From Diplolepis rosae (Eukaryota > Arthropoda > Insecta > Hymenoptera > Diplolepididae): DNA of 64,000 bases. Position 1 is the first letter of the stretch; every line of letters starts with the position of its first letter. A program made the position numbers and the translations under genes. The stretch covers positions 7,502,001 through 7,566,000 of the forward strand of contig JAPYXD010000754.1 of assembly GCA_030998225.1 (NCBI GenBank), in the 5' to 3' direction. Below are positions 33,936-45,268 of this stretch, in pieces. The notes under the pieces were generated by a model that was given only the letters and a program-made list of their open reading frames with translations, had not been told where the DNA came from and did no database searches.

Positions 33936-34437
33936 AAAGCTCTTATTACTTTACCAACATTAGTATTAAGTTTTTAAATCTGTAATAATAAATTGTTTTA
34001 CAGCGATTGTAACAGATAAAATATTATAAAAGTATTATTATATAAAAAAAGTATGTACCTTAAAAATTGTAAAAGTAAAAATATAAAACATGATAATTTA
34101 CAAACATTGTAAGGTTAAACAAGTATGAAATTTTGTTTGAAAGCAAGAGCACACGGCTCTGCTCACGACTTAACTGAATTTTAAAATTGTCATTTACTTA
34201 TTACTATAATATGAACAGGAGCGTATCGTCGAAGTTTAAAATTACGGAGTCAATAAGAAGTAAAATTTGTTTAAAACTAAATAAAATTTAGGAAACAACA
34301 TAAGATAAGGTGGGATTTTTTCCCTTCAGCTTTTTTAAAAAAATTAAAATTAAATCCTTACATTTATTTATAAATTAAGTAAGAAATGGAAACCAACACA
34401 TAAGTAGGTGGAAAAAAATAATTGGATTTTTTTCAAC

Positions 34438-35320
34438 TTTTATAAAAGGAATTCCAAAATAGCATTATAAGATTGGTTAAAATGTTCCAAATCTGAGACT
34501 TTGTTTAGACTATTGTTTTTTTCTTTTTTTATGAAAACCATTTCTGCGAAAGATCTTTTTTGAAAGTTTTTTTCTTGATGGACAATTTTGAAATCATTCC
34601 ACAAAATTTCATGTGATGAACTATTATTTTCATTTTCAAGAATGTGTTTGAAAATGACATTATGATATTTTGGGTTGAATTTTATGTTATTTTTATGCTC
34701 ATCTCTACGAATATGTAAAGGTCTTTTTGTCTGTCCCACGTATGTTTTACCACACTTGCAATTAAATTTATAAACTACATTATTTTTCTCTGATGAAGAT
34801 ACAGGATCCTTACCTAATCTTACAAACCTGTTTAATTTAGAATTTATTCTGTAAATGGTGTTTATTTGATATTTGTTTAAAACTCTCTTTATATTTTCAG
34901 AAATAGTGCCATAGTAAGGAATTGAGATAATTTTTTCCTTTTTCACTCTTTTCAATATCTATGTTTTGTTTGGGTATTATTATTCTATCATTTAATTCAA
35001 TAATTCTTTTATTAATATGTTTAATGATAATATTTTTTGGATAATTATTTAATTCCAAATAGTTTTTAATAATGTCTAAATTTTCATTGTGGAAGGGTTT
35101 GTCAGCAAGTAAGATAGCGGAGTCAACCAAATTTTTTATTATTCCGATTTTGTGTTGTAAAGGATGGTTAGAAAAATAATTTAAGAATCTACCAGAATAA
35201 GTATTTTTGCGGAACCAATTAGTTTTTATGGAATTATCTTCATTTTTTATGATGGTTAAATTCAAAAAATGTATCGAATTGTGTTCATTTTCAATTTCAT
35301 ATGTAAATTGGAGTCTATCA
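34438..35320 (-). pseudogene. Penelope-like protein, C-terminal part with GIY-YIG domain
   Basis: On the minus strand the coding relic starts at the RT thumb region (RLQFTYEIENE, HFLNLTIIKNED, YSGRFLNYFSNHPLQHKIG). It shifts frame once near 34945, then continues through VVYKFNCKCGKTYVGQTKR, the GIY-YIG entry motif, to a C terminus at 34440. The catalytic RT palm (YVDD) is absent. It is distantly related to the plus-strand element at 30694 but from a different subfamily. Confidence 0.9.
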
Positions 35321-36062
35321 TGATAATGTCATAATGTCATTTTCAAACACATTCTTGAAAATGAAAATAATAGTTCATCACATGAAGTTTTGTGGAATGA
35401 TTTCAAAATTGTCCATTAAGAAAAAAACTTTCAAAAAAGATCTTTCGCAGAAATGGTTTTCATAAAAAAAGAAAAAAACAATAGTCTAAACAAAGTCTCA
35501 GATTTGGAACATTTTAACCAATCTTATAATGCTATTTTGGAATTCCTTTTATAAAAGTTGAAAAAAATCCAATTATTTTTTTCCACCTACTTATGTGTTG
35601 GTTTCCATTTCTTACTTAATTTATAAATAAATGTAAGGATTTAATTTTAATTTTTTTAAAAAAGCTGAAGGGAAAAAATCCCACCTTATCTTATGTTGTT
35701 TCCTAAATTTTATTTAGTTTTAAACAAATTTTACTTCTTATTGACTCCGTAATTTTAAACTTCGACGATACGCTCCTGTTCATATTATAGTAATAAGTAA
35801 ATGACAATTTTAAAATTCAGTTAAGTCGTGAGCAGAGCCGTGTGCTCTTGTTTTCAAACAAAATTTCATACTTGTTTAACCTTACAATGTTTGTAAATTA
35901 TCATGTTTTATATTTTTACTTTTACAATTTTTAAGGTACATACTTTTTTTATATAATAATACTTTTATAATATTTTATCTGTTACAATCGCTGTAAAACA
36001 ATTTATTATTACAGATTTAAAAACTTAATACTAATGTTGGTAAAGTAATAAGAGCTTTTATT

Positions 36063-36097
36063 CCCTGATGAGGAGATACATTGTGTTCTCGATACGT
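36063..36097 (+). ncRNA. hammerhead-like core in the right arm, mutated
   Basis: This is the mirror copy of the motif at 33895-33935. CTGATGAG and stem II are kept, but GAAAC has become GATAC, which changes an invariant core A and should abolish cleavage. Confidence 0.55.
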
Positions 36098-36186
36098 TGG
36101 AACTGTTTTTTTTTTTTTTAATAAAATGACTTGGTCCGAAAGTATCGTTTTTTTTTCAAACACATTTGATGTGTACTACACTTGAA

Positions 36187-38120
36187 TTTTTAATATTCTC
36201 GGACGTAAATAGATCAACATACTGAACACTTATCATAAATTTCAGAGTCAAAATCTGAAGAGGAAAAAATATTGTCCATATAATCTTCAAAAATAACATG
36301 AAATTATTGTTTATGATGTAAAAATACAGATTATCATACTATTCACTATTTTGTGTTAATTTTTAAGGTTAAATGAACAATATTTTTTTCTTTTTTGGAG
36401 TCTGGCTATAAAATTTAATAAGGCATTTTTTAAATTATTTTTTAATTTCTCTTCTTCTATCCGATTTAAAATTGCTCATTTTTAAAATTCATCACCAAAT
36501 GGTATACAGAATCATTTTATTCTTATAAAACAGTCAATTATGAAAATGGTAATATTTTTTTTAAGTATAAGTAAGCAGATAAAGAGAATCTTGGAAAAGT
36601 GAAACAAGTCTGCAGAATGCGGATAAAATCGAGAGAATGACTCGGACGTGTTCAAGAAAAACGAACCAACCGATTGATCTTCCCGATCAGTATTAATATC
36701 GGGTCGTACATGTAATTTCAGCCAATTTAGAATGCGATGATCTCTATCGACGCTTGATTGCAATGTTGAAATTATAGTCTTCTTTCTCGCTGTTAATCTT
36801 GAAATCGTTATCGTGCTCTATGCGATTAAGAATATCTAATATATGCTGGCGCTTAGAATACGTCGATTATCTAGCACTAGAGACTATGTTGAAAGCTTTC
36901 CTTCTTGCGTATTATAGTAATGATTATTTTCCCTACTTCCTTGACACTTATTACGGCATCTCTTACGAGTAGCTCTAAATCGATTTAGCCACTTTTATAA
37001 TTATAAAGATATTGATTTCTTTCGCTTAAGTGATTTAAAAATCAATAAAATTTACTTCAATTTGATTTCATTTCCTTTCCTTCATAGAAGATAAATCTTT
37101 TTTTTTTAACAAAAAAATACGTGCCGATTATTTTGCTCTAGAGAATGCTAAAAAAAATTTTGTCGATATTAAAATTTCAGTTATAAATCTGATATGGAAT
37201 GACCCATATTCTACTAACTGTTATAAAACCTACGATAATTTGAAATTCACTATATTAAAGTTTTCTAACGCGTGTAAAACAAATGAAATAAAGATAATCG
37301 CACGATTAAATTAAAAGTTTCATAATCGCTTTTGGATTCGAACCCTTCTATCCTACCTGTATCTATGTTACATAACCAAGAGAATTCCCAATGCCTAAGG
37401 CCTCTCGGCTATCCTTGCTTGCCACACTTCAAAAAAAAATCTCGCGAATTAAATGTAAAGCCGCGGATGAATGTTTCGATTTTTGCTGCGCATCTTGCAA
37501 TGGTCTGAAAAGCCCAAAAAGCTGGCCAAAAATGAAAAATCCAAAAAAATTTTTTTTTGAATTTCAAATACAATATTTCACTTAAAACGTATTAATGTAC
37601 TTAAGGCTGAAAAGGTAGAGCATTATCATACGTACGCGACTTTCGGGGGCATGTGAGAGTCAGCTGTTTGCATTTTCTCACGAGGTTTCCCAAAACGTGA
37701 AAATATACGCTCAGTTAAAAATGGTCTAACATTTCATGGAGAAGCTTGATTTGTAACTTGCGACATGGAAATTGTTGCTGGAGGTATGTATGTTGACTTT
37801 TTTGTGTAGATCGTTCGATATTAATGCGTAATGTGTATTATGGGCGAAGTCAAAATGCTCCTGTCATAAATGTTTACATGACCAAAAACGTTTCAAAAAA
37901 CAACCCGAGAGTTTCTTGTTGGTGACCATTGATCACAGTCTCAACTAAATTTTAAGGATAAATCTCTATTGATGATGAATATTCAAGAAATAGCTGCTCC
38001 TATTTGCCCCAATTGTTGTCAAGAATTTTTTCGTTTTGAAAAAAGTAAATCTTCAAGTTTGAAATTCTCGACCTCGAAAGACCCTGAGCTATTATGTTCA
38101 CGAGCGTAACGTAACTTTCT
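36187..38120. other. AT-rich spacer, no gene recognised
   Basis: A 37320-37400 segment contains GGATTCGAACCCTTCTATCC, a tRNA-like T-arm word, perhaps a SINE scrap. Otherwise only AT-rich sequence and unsupported short frames are present. Confidence 0.4.
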
Positions 38121-38124
38121 TTAA

Positions 38125-38791
38125 GGTACTTTTCATCCAAGAAAATTAGACCTCAGACAAAAATAGATAATTTTGCTTTCAACAATAGCAATATTATTAT
38201 TGAAGGGCTATTTTGAAAGAGAAAAGATTATTTTACTTGAAAAAAATTCAAAATACAGAAAAATAATTTTATTAATGAATTTTATTTTTGACCCAACTCT
38301 TTTTCTTATCGCTTCTTACCAAATTTTAAAAAATTATGCGATTCTAATAAATCATGAATTATTTTTTCAGGAAAAAGATTTCCCACAACTTCACCGTTTC
38401 TGATTTTCAAAAATAAATACTTTAATGGCTGAAACCATTAAAAAGACATTTTCCAAAACGAAATTTTTATAAACAAATTGCTGAATTGGATAATAATTTA
38501 TTCATTTTTGAAAATTGGAAATGGTTAAGTTGTAGGGAATCTTTTTCTTGAAAAAGAGATTTTTAATTTATTAAAATCGCATAATTTTTTATAACTTGGT
38601 AAGAAGCAATAAGAAAAAAAGTTGGGGAAAAAATAATATTTATTACTAAAATTATTTTTCTGTATTTCAAATTTTTTTCATGGGAATTAATCTTTTTTCT
38701 TCCAAAATAGCCCTTCAATAATAATATTTCTATTCTTGACAGCAAAATTATCTATTTTTGGCTGAGGTCTAATTTTCGTGGATCAACTACC
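38125..38791. mobile_element. TTAA-flanked foldback, copy 2
   Basis: It is 667 bp, flanked by TTAA (38121-38124, 38792-38795), with ends GGTACTTTTCATCC and GATCAACTACC. The inner parts share ATCGCTTCTTACCAA and CCAAAACGAAATTTTTATAA with copy 1 at 24425-25093. Its arms are more diverged from each other than those of copy 1. Confidence 0.8.
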
Positions 38792-38857
38792 TTAAGGGGG
38801 GTTTCTACTTTGTTGGGTAAAAAAAATTGATTTTTTCTTTTTTGCTTTTTCGGGCAG

Positions 38858-39022
38858 ATATACGTTCCAAGAATTCTCTCAAGAATATTTGAGTCGCAAT
38901 CTGTTGAATTAGAGAAGCTATTGGCCGCCGGAGAGAGTGCTGTTGAATCCTTGAGAACTCGGCTCAGCGGGGAAACTGATTCCCGCAGGAGTCGCTTTCT
39001 TCGCTGGGAAATCTTATCGTAA
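38858..39022 (+). CDS. possible terminal exon, unrecognised
   Basis: A pyrimidine-rich tract and CGGGCAG acceptor precede 54 open codons and a TAA stop. The codons are of mixed, protein-like composition (VELEKLLAAGESAVESL, RTRLSGETDSRRSRF) in AT-rich surroundings. No upstream exon or domain was identified, so this is only a candidate. Confidence 0.25.
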   Translation: MYVPRILSRIFESQSVELEKLLAAGESAVESLRTRLSGETDSRRSRFLRWEILS

Positions 39023-39585
39023 AGAAATTTTCTTTTCTTAGATAATGGTTTTGGGGGCAGAGACGCAAAAATTGAACCTTCTGATTTTGATCACGCTATC
39101 GGCGTTTTCGCTCACCGTGACACAAATACTTTCAAAGCGTTTTTCTCGAAACCACGTTTTCCAAATTTACGGAACTCCTCCAGGACGCGCTATATGAGCA
39201 ATCGCGATGAAATTTGGCACACGCGTGTTTCAGAAGTGTGAAAATGTCTGGTACCAGAATCAACAAAAAATTTTCGAAGTTTTTTTTTTATAAACAATAA
39301 TGTGAAGAAAAAAAGTTCAAAAATCGGTACTTTAACTTTAATAGCTTACAACTCTTTCATTTTTTAAGATTTTTGAATGATTCTGGTACAGGATATGCGT
39401 AATGAAATGAAGAGTAAGAATCTGTTCTATTTTTGTGTTTCACATCATCTCTATTGGCAGGAGAAGTTCCGTAAATGGCACAATTCCTCGCAGACGCGTC
39501 GCCATTTATCGACCCCCCCCCCCCCCCCCTCGAATGTAGCCCGTGAAAAAATTAGTTCATATATTAATACATTTACTTTAATACC
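39023..39585. other. spacer with a 17-C homopolymer at 39513-39529
   Basis: No gene is recognised. The poly-C run is flanked by CGACGGCG-free AT-rich DNA; a similar 16-C run lies at 26222-26237. Confidence 0.5.
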
Positions 39586-39587
39586 TA

Positions 39588-40281
39588 CCCATGTGAAAAT
39601 TTTGTCATGGCGCTAGCCAGGCCCCAACCAGGAACTTGGGTATCGAGGCAGGACCAAACCGCATATGAAACGCCTAACCCGACCAAAGCCTACCTCATGG
39701 CCCAGTTTGGTCCCAACTTGGCACCGTTCATTTTGTGAGTCTCAGCCATATTGAATCAGTACCTCAGCCATCTTAAAATTTTTTTAATGTCTTCATCTAA
39801 TCCTCCTAGAATAATTTTCGAGATTTAAAATGTAGTCCAAGTCATATATTTTAATACTATTAACATTCCCAACCTCTAAAATGACAGATTCAAAGTCTAA
39901 TCTACAAATTTGATTTACTTACTATCGTTTTCATTGCTTACTCTTCTTGCTTTAATTATCGCGCGATGCTTCCGGACTCGCCCAGTGCTTTTTATTTTGG
40001 GCATTTTAATTAGCACGCACAGAAATTAAATGCATACATTACCGAACATAATCATTAATATCTTAGGCATAATTTAAAGAACCCGGCTCAAGACTGGAGG
40101 CGATCTAAAAACACAAGCACAGACAAAGTAGGTGGCGCTGTAACCGCAACAACTATTGAACAAAGATCAAGATTGGCTTCATGCCACATCCAAGACATTC
40201 GCCATGTTGTAGCCAAATAATAATTTTCCAAGTTGGGGCCAAACTTGTAATAGGGAAAAAATTTGGCAATTTCCACACGGG
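39588..40281 (-). mobile_element. non-autonomous DNA transposon with CCCRTGTG ends, complete copy B
   Basis: It is 694 bp. The ends CCCATGTGAAAATT and AATTTCCACACGGG are imperfect inverted repeats, flanked by TA (39586-39587, 40282-40283). The interior is colinear with copy A (18016-18671, opposite orientation). The 65-codon minus-strand frame near the end is shared by both copies but has no known motif. Confidence 0.85.
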
Positions 40282-40399
40282 TAAACAAAATTTCAAGTGT
40301 TTATCTTTTTAACTTTTCTCCCTAAAAATTCGAGTAAATCGTATATCTTTTTGACCAAACAAGGTAAAAACCTCCCTTAAGGAAAGTCCACTATTGTAG

Positions 40400-40760
40400 A
40401 TAGGCCATTTTGTTTTTGAAAAGTTGAACCCCAAATTCGAATTTTTCGACCCTGAAAACCCCCAAGTACTTATTTTTGCGAGCGTGAAGTCACTTTATTT
40501 GAAGTCGGCCCGCCATTTTAGAACGGCCATATTGTTTTTGAACATTTTAACGCAAAATTCGAAATTCTTGGTTCCGAAAACGCCTGAGTACGTATTATCG
40601 CCAACGTGACGTCACTCCATTTAAAGTCGTTCCGCCATTTTGGATCAATCATTCTGTTTTTGGAGATTTTGACCTCAAATTTAAATTCCTCGACGCTTGA
40701 AACAATATATTACAAATTTTCAAGTTTTTTCACCAACAATTACATTTTTGCCAGCTTTTC
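40400..40760. repeat. three diverged tandem units of about 120 bp
   Basis: GTTTTTGAAAAGTTGAACC, GTTTTTGAACATTTTAACG and GTTTTTGGAGATTTTGACC start the successive units at about 40412, 40532 and 40651. Each contains GTGA(A/C)GTCACT and CGCCATTTT-like words. Related CCGCCATTTT sequence is in the foldback at about 4325. Confidence 0.7.
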
Positions 40761-41204
40761 GGGCGTTTTAGGCCACTGTACGTCGCCAGGTTTCTATCAA
40801 GTTCAAATTCATAATATGAAATTCTAAAATATGCTTTCCAGGTTATAATGTTCATTGTTCGACTTATTAGAGTTATTTTTAGACAACTTAATAATCATAA
40901 TATAATTTTTTCACACCCTTAATTTTTCGAATGGAGATTCATATTATTTGGTGTTTAAAATACATATTGTCTTCTACATGTTTTAAAGACTGTTATGACT
41001 ATTGAATTTCGATTCCATAATATGAATAAGTGTAATAAAACGTCGGCTTTCCCTATTTTAAAACAATATTATACTAAATTTCCATTTATTTTTATCATTT
41101 ATTCTAACGAAAAGTCTCTCAGTGTAGTAAGTTAGTTCTTCTAAGAAAGTATTTACTATAACTGAACAAGTACATTTAGAAAAATATTTGGTAATCTAAC
41201 TAAA

Positions 41205-42365
41205 GTTTATTATTATAAAAGATTTTGGTTTGCGATCGATGAAGGTAAAATATAAAGAACAAAATTCTCTATCATATCGAAATTGTAGCAACGTTTCGTT
41301 GGCTATGGATTTGCCAACCTCATCAGGCTTTATTAAATTAAAAAAAAAACACCAAATAATACACATGTCACGTCCCGCGACGCATTAGAATGTACTATAG
41401 GCACAGGCTAGGCCTAGAGAAAAATCTGGGGAAATTACTAAAAGAGAGAGAAAACCACCTATTGAAAAGAGAGGTATAACTACGTCACACGCAGCGGGAG
41501 ACTGCGCAACGCGTGACGTCACCAAAAAATATAATATAAAAAGGACACGCCGCCAAGGGAAAACTAGTCTTGTGAGCAGAATTTAAGTGCGGCATTTTCT
41601 AAAAAACTAAAAAGGATTCTCAGCGTGAGACAATTATACCGTGCAGTTTGACAGTGTAAAGACCCGAGAGTCATAAATTTACCGTGGTCCGTTTTACTAT
41701 CCTTGAAGGGATATCGATTTGTTATTTGGATTGACTTTTTATATTTAACTTTAGAATTTTATAATATTAAATTTATAATTCGAATAAACTTAAATTGTCT
41801 TACTTTATAATCATTATGTCTTTTCATTGACTTATCCTCATCCCTAAGCGAGGATCATTCCATCCTAACTTAAAACGAGGAATCTTTGATCAAAGTAAGT
41901 ATTTACGTACTTGTGACGTAATACACATATAAAATTGTCATACAAAAACACTTTTTTTTAAAACATACATAAAAATATTAAAATTTACCTTCATAAAAGC
42001 AGGTTAAGTCATAATAATAAATGTCAAATAGATAATGGTAAAAACCATTTAGTTAATACATTTAAATGACTTCATGTCATAGAGTCGACGAAACTTTGTC
42101 TACTAAATTATTAAATTGAAACCATAAACTTTAAATATTGACAATAGTTATTATAAATACAGAATTTGAAATATAAACAGACATCAACAGGAAACAATCA
42201 TGAATATAATCTATTAAGTAATGGAAAATAAACTCTATTCAAAGTAAATATATCTTCTTTTTTATAGCCATAGCCAACAAAACGTCGCTTCAATTTCGAC
42301 ATAATGAAGAATTTTCTTCTTTATATTTTACCCTCATCGATCTCCAATCAATATCGTTTATAATG
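41205..42365. repeat. Penelope-type terminal repeats in inverted arrangement
   Basis: The left arm 41215-41305 (CGATGAAGGTAAAATATAAAG, then GTAGCAACGTTTCGTTGGC) and the right arm 42265-42360 are reverse complements. Between them lies about 950 bp, including a promoter-like TATAATATAAAAAGG at about 41530 with CGTGACGTCACC upstream. No RT coding sequence remains. The link to Penelope rests on the hammerhead-like core and GAAACGTTG context shared with 33895. Confidence 0.55.
41293..41328 (-). ncRNA. hammerhead-ribozyme-like core
   Basis: On the minus strand: CCTGATGAG, stem II GTTGGC paired with GCCAAC across AAATCCATA, then GAAACGTTGC. All invariant core bases are present and stem II has six perfect pairs. 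The inverted partner at about 42280 has AAAAC in place of GAAAC and is presumably dead. Confidence 0.65.
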
Positions 42366-43180
42366 ATAACTATCGAGGATGACAATACAACTTCTTTAAT
42401 CAACTAAAGTTTATTTGGATCAATCAAAGAATTTGCTATATGGCATTTGAAGAAGAAGAGGATGAATAAAAAGTTCGGTCTCTGCAATCAGAATTCTTGC
42501 ATTTGGTTGACTTGCAATTGAAATAATACCAAATGGAATCTGTGACGACAGATGCACCTCTAATCGAAAGATAAATTATAGGTGTGGTCGATAATGCGGA
42601 TACTGAGATGAATGCGGTTGTTGCCTTATGACCTCTTAGTAAATCCAGCCTCCTTGGAATTTTAATTATAATAATTGATTTCTCCTTAAGTCAATCGTTC
42701 TACGTGCTTTAATGATTCTATTTTATAATCTCTCAAATAAATAGTTTATAAATGCAATACTTTGTTATACTCTTTTTTTTTTCTTCGTCTTAATTTAATG
42801 CATAAAGTTACACCTATAAATAAAATATATCTATTCTAAACAAATTATTTTGTTAAAATCAAAATTATTGGTTAAGTCGAATAGAATTTGGTTTAATCAA
42901 GCAAATTTTCGTTAAATGAATATAATAAGAAGATTCTTCTGTTAATATGAAGAATTTCATGTTAGATTAAGCAAATATGTTTCTGAGTTTGATACATAAA
43001 AAATTATAAAAATGACATACTTTCTATAAATTCTATTTAAATGAGACATTTGAATTTACCACTCCTGAAACGTAGGCAACTACTTTGTTTGAATTTTTTT
43101 TCTTCTTGACAAAGAATTGTAACCTTAAAGTTAATTAATCTTGTCAAGTTAATATATAATAAATATCAAGTTTACTTGAT
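42366..43180. other. AT-rich spacer upstream of the three-exon gene
   Basis: TTGGTTTAATCAAGC-type words occur at 42850-42990. No promoter element was identified with confidence. Confidence 0.35.
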
Positions 43181-43519
43181 ATGTCTGAAATTTTTCTTCT
43201 TGACACATTTGTGTCACATCTTTGCCTTCGTCCTCAAATCTTAAAAGATGCAGGAAATACAACTTTTATCGTGAAAGTCAATTTTAATAATTTTCCATCC
43301 ATAAGTATTCGGCCAAATACTTCTTCACCCAAGATCTTGGCTGATTGTTCCTCTGATTTTCTCTTTTACAAAGGAGCAATTCGATACTTCTCAATGGCAG
43401 TAAAGAGATTAGCGAAATTAATGAAAGAAAATCCATTGAAAATTGGTGTTTTCAGAGAGGGCGATTCTTTTCCTATGTGTCAAGTGATAATTCCACTTTT
43501 TGGATGTGCTTGTGGCTTG
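43181..43519 (+). CDS. unrecognised three-exon gene, exon 1
   Basis: The ATG at 43181 opens 113 codons that end exactly at a GT donor (GTTAGT at 43520); translation through the donor would stop within three codons, as expected for an intron. The sequence is a mixed beta-type protein (LLDTFVSHLCLRPQ, FIVKVNFNNFPSISIRPN, MCQVIIPLFGCACG). This layout recalls from memory the N-terminal domain of MAP10-like (DUF4497) proteins, but similarity is too weak for a name. There are no stops or frameshifts, and it is the best host-gene candidate in the window. An exon further upstream cannot be excluded. Confidence 0.6.
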
Positions 43520-43579
43520 GTTAGTTGATATAAATTAATTTTTAACTATGATTTTCAAATATCATTCTAAAAATAATAG

Positions 43580-43707
43580 GTTTCTGACACTTGTGAAGAA
43601 CATTATCCACAAGTTTTTACGATTGATGGACCTTTTGATCTTTTGGATCTCGGAAAAAGTATTTCTGGACGGATTTACATAAATGTAGCATTTATTAATT
43701 ATGGCAG
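43580..43707 (+). CDS. unrecognised three-exon gene, exon 2
   Basis: A 60-bp intron ends in AATAATAG. Exon 2 continues in frame (VSDTCEEHYPQVFTIDG, then LLDLGKSISGRIYINVAF) and ends with GGCAG before the donor GTAAAT at 43708. The splice leaves two bases of a codon that exon 3 completes. The 60-bp introns and A/T-rich splice sites are normal for insects. Confidence 0.62.
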
Positions 43708-43767
43708 GTAAATTTTACTGTTAATGGAAATATATTGTCAAAATTTTATGTAAATAATTTCATCTAG

Positions 43768-44110
43768 GTTTGTTGATTCGCAATTCTCTCTACTGAATCA
43801 GTCTTTCGTATTCAAGAATTCCTCTCAAGACTCCGAGTTCGAATGCTTTCGAATTTCAGTTCCAGAACATTGCTCAGAAGATGTGAAAATAAATCCACGT
43901 ACTTTAGAAAAGATACCTGATATCAAATGGTCTTCCTTTTTTCAAGAAGGCATCGAAAATTTTATTAAGTATCTAATTGTCATTTTACCAAGCTCAAAAC
44001 ATTTATTAGTTGTAAAACCACCAACGAAAACACCTCATATTTACTCGAAGGAACAAGAATTACCCGAAGTTAAGAAAAAAAAGGGAGTTAAGAAAGGAAA
44101 AAAAAAATAA
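43768..44110 (+). CDS. unrecognised three-exon gene, exon 3 with lysine-rich tail
   Basis: The second intron (60 bp) ends in CATCTAG. Exon 3 completes an Arg codon and reads FVDSQFSLLNQSFVFKN, VKINPRTLEKIPDIKW, then LIVILPSSKHLLVVKPP, and finishes with a basic run (VKKKKGVKKGKKK) before TAA. The whole spliced product is 269 residues. The tail could be a nuclear signal or microtubule/RNA contact, which is inference. No poly-A signal is obvious within 60 bp. Confidence 0.62.
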
Positions 44111-44837
44111 GTCTATGACAATGGTTATAGCAAATCAAAAAAAGATTTGTATGACTGTTTTTTATTGAATGAATACAACTTTTAATTTGAATACAAAATT
44201 TTCGTCTTTAAAAATGTATGAATATATTTATACGTCATACGATCGTTTTAAATTTTAATTCAAAAATGCGAAGAAAGCTGTTTACATAAACTGAAGTGCA
44301 TATAAAAAATTATTTTACTAGGAACAATATTTTTGGTGATTATTTTATTGAAAATGGGAATTGAAGACTTATAAAAAAATCATGGACGATGTATTCGTGT
44401 CTTTAAGATTACAATGAAATCAAGAATTCATTGTTCATCAACGAAACATCGAGAATATTTTGGGGCTTAATTTTCTTATAAATAAATAACTGAGATAATA
44501 ATAATTAATATACAGAAAAATGTCTATTTATAATTTTAAAGTAGAATTATATTTTCTTGTAAGCTGTGGAAGATGATTGTAATTTTTATGGAAAATTTTT
44601 AGGGATGATGCACACTAAAAAAAGGCAGTCATTTAATCGTGTCAACGCAAAGACATTCGGAAATCGCTTTCGCATCTATAGCTGATATATTTATGTTTAT
44701 TTATTTTGAATCGGAAAACAAATGAGCGCATTCGTTTTCCAATTTTTCAAGAATACGCCGTTTTCGCATCGCTCAAGAGGCAGTGAAAGCCAAATTTTCG
44801 TTGCGCGTGTCATGAAAAAATTATTAGGTTTTGCTCC
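44111..44837. other. AT-rich spacer downstream of the gene
   Basis: No gene is recognised. ATAAATAAATAAC-type words near 44480 could serve as poly-A signals but are common in this composition. Confidence 0.35.
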
Positions 44838-45268
44838 AATATGAAAAATTACGATATATGGAGAACCATTAATCATAGTCAAGTCTCCTTTTTTTTTTAA
44901 AGTGACAGAAATATGACGAATAAATTGAGTTCAGAGCATCATTGAAATATGGTTTTAATTTAAAAAGTTATATAAATAAATCAACATAACTTACGATTGA
45001 CCAGTCGAAATCGATCGGTTCAAAGGAGAAAATACTGTAAAACAGGTGTACTCAAGGTGTAATTCAAGAATAAAATTTGAGGAAAACTCATAGAATCGTT
45101 CAATATTTTGAAAATTGTCGAGTGCGGAAAGAAGATTTGAACAAGTTTGACAACGGACAGACAGTTTGACAGACTTGTTATTCGTCACATTTCCCTAAAT
45201 CGTTCAAAAAAAAAAGAAAACTTAATTATGATTAACTCTTCTCCATATATCGTAATTTTTCATATTAA
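44838..45268. mobile_element. MITE with arms of about 100 bp
   Basis: AATATGAAAAATTACGATAT at 44838 pairs with its reverse complement ending at 45268. Further pairing of GACAGAAATATGACGAATAA with TTATTCGTCACATTTCC extends the arms. The 230-bp centre is unique. Confidence 0.75.

Larger units (their letters stand above)
33809..36186. mobile_element. 2.4-kb palindromic Penelope-like element
   Basis: Arms of about 860 bp (33809-34668 and 35329-36186) are near-perfect reverse complements, enclosing about 660 bp of unique sequence. Each arm holds the last about 230 bp of the coding region plus the 3' terminal repeat, ending in CAAGTGTAGTACACATCAAA. Penelope-like elements are known for inverted or tandem terminal repeats; here the inverted unit includes part of the GIY-YIG coding sequence. 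Confidence 0.88.
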
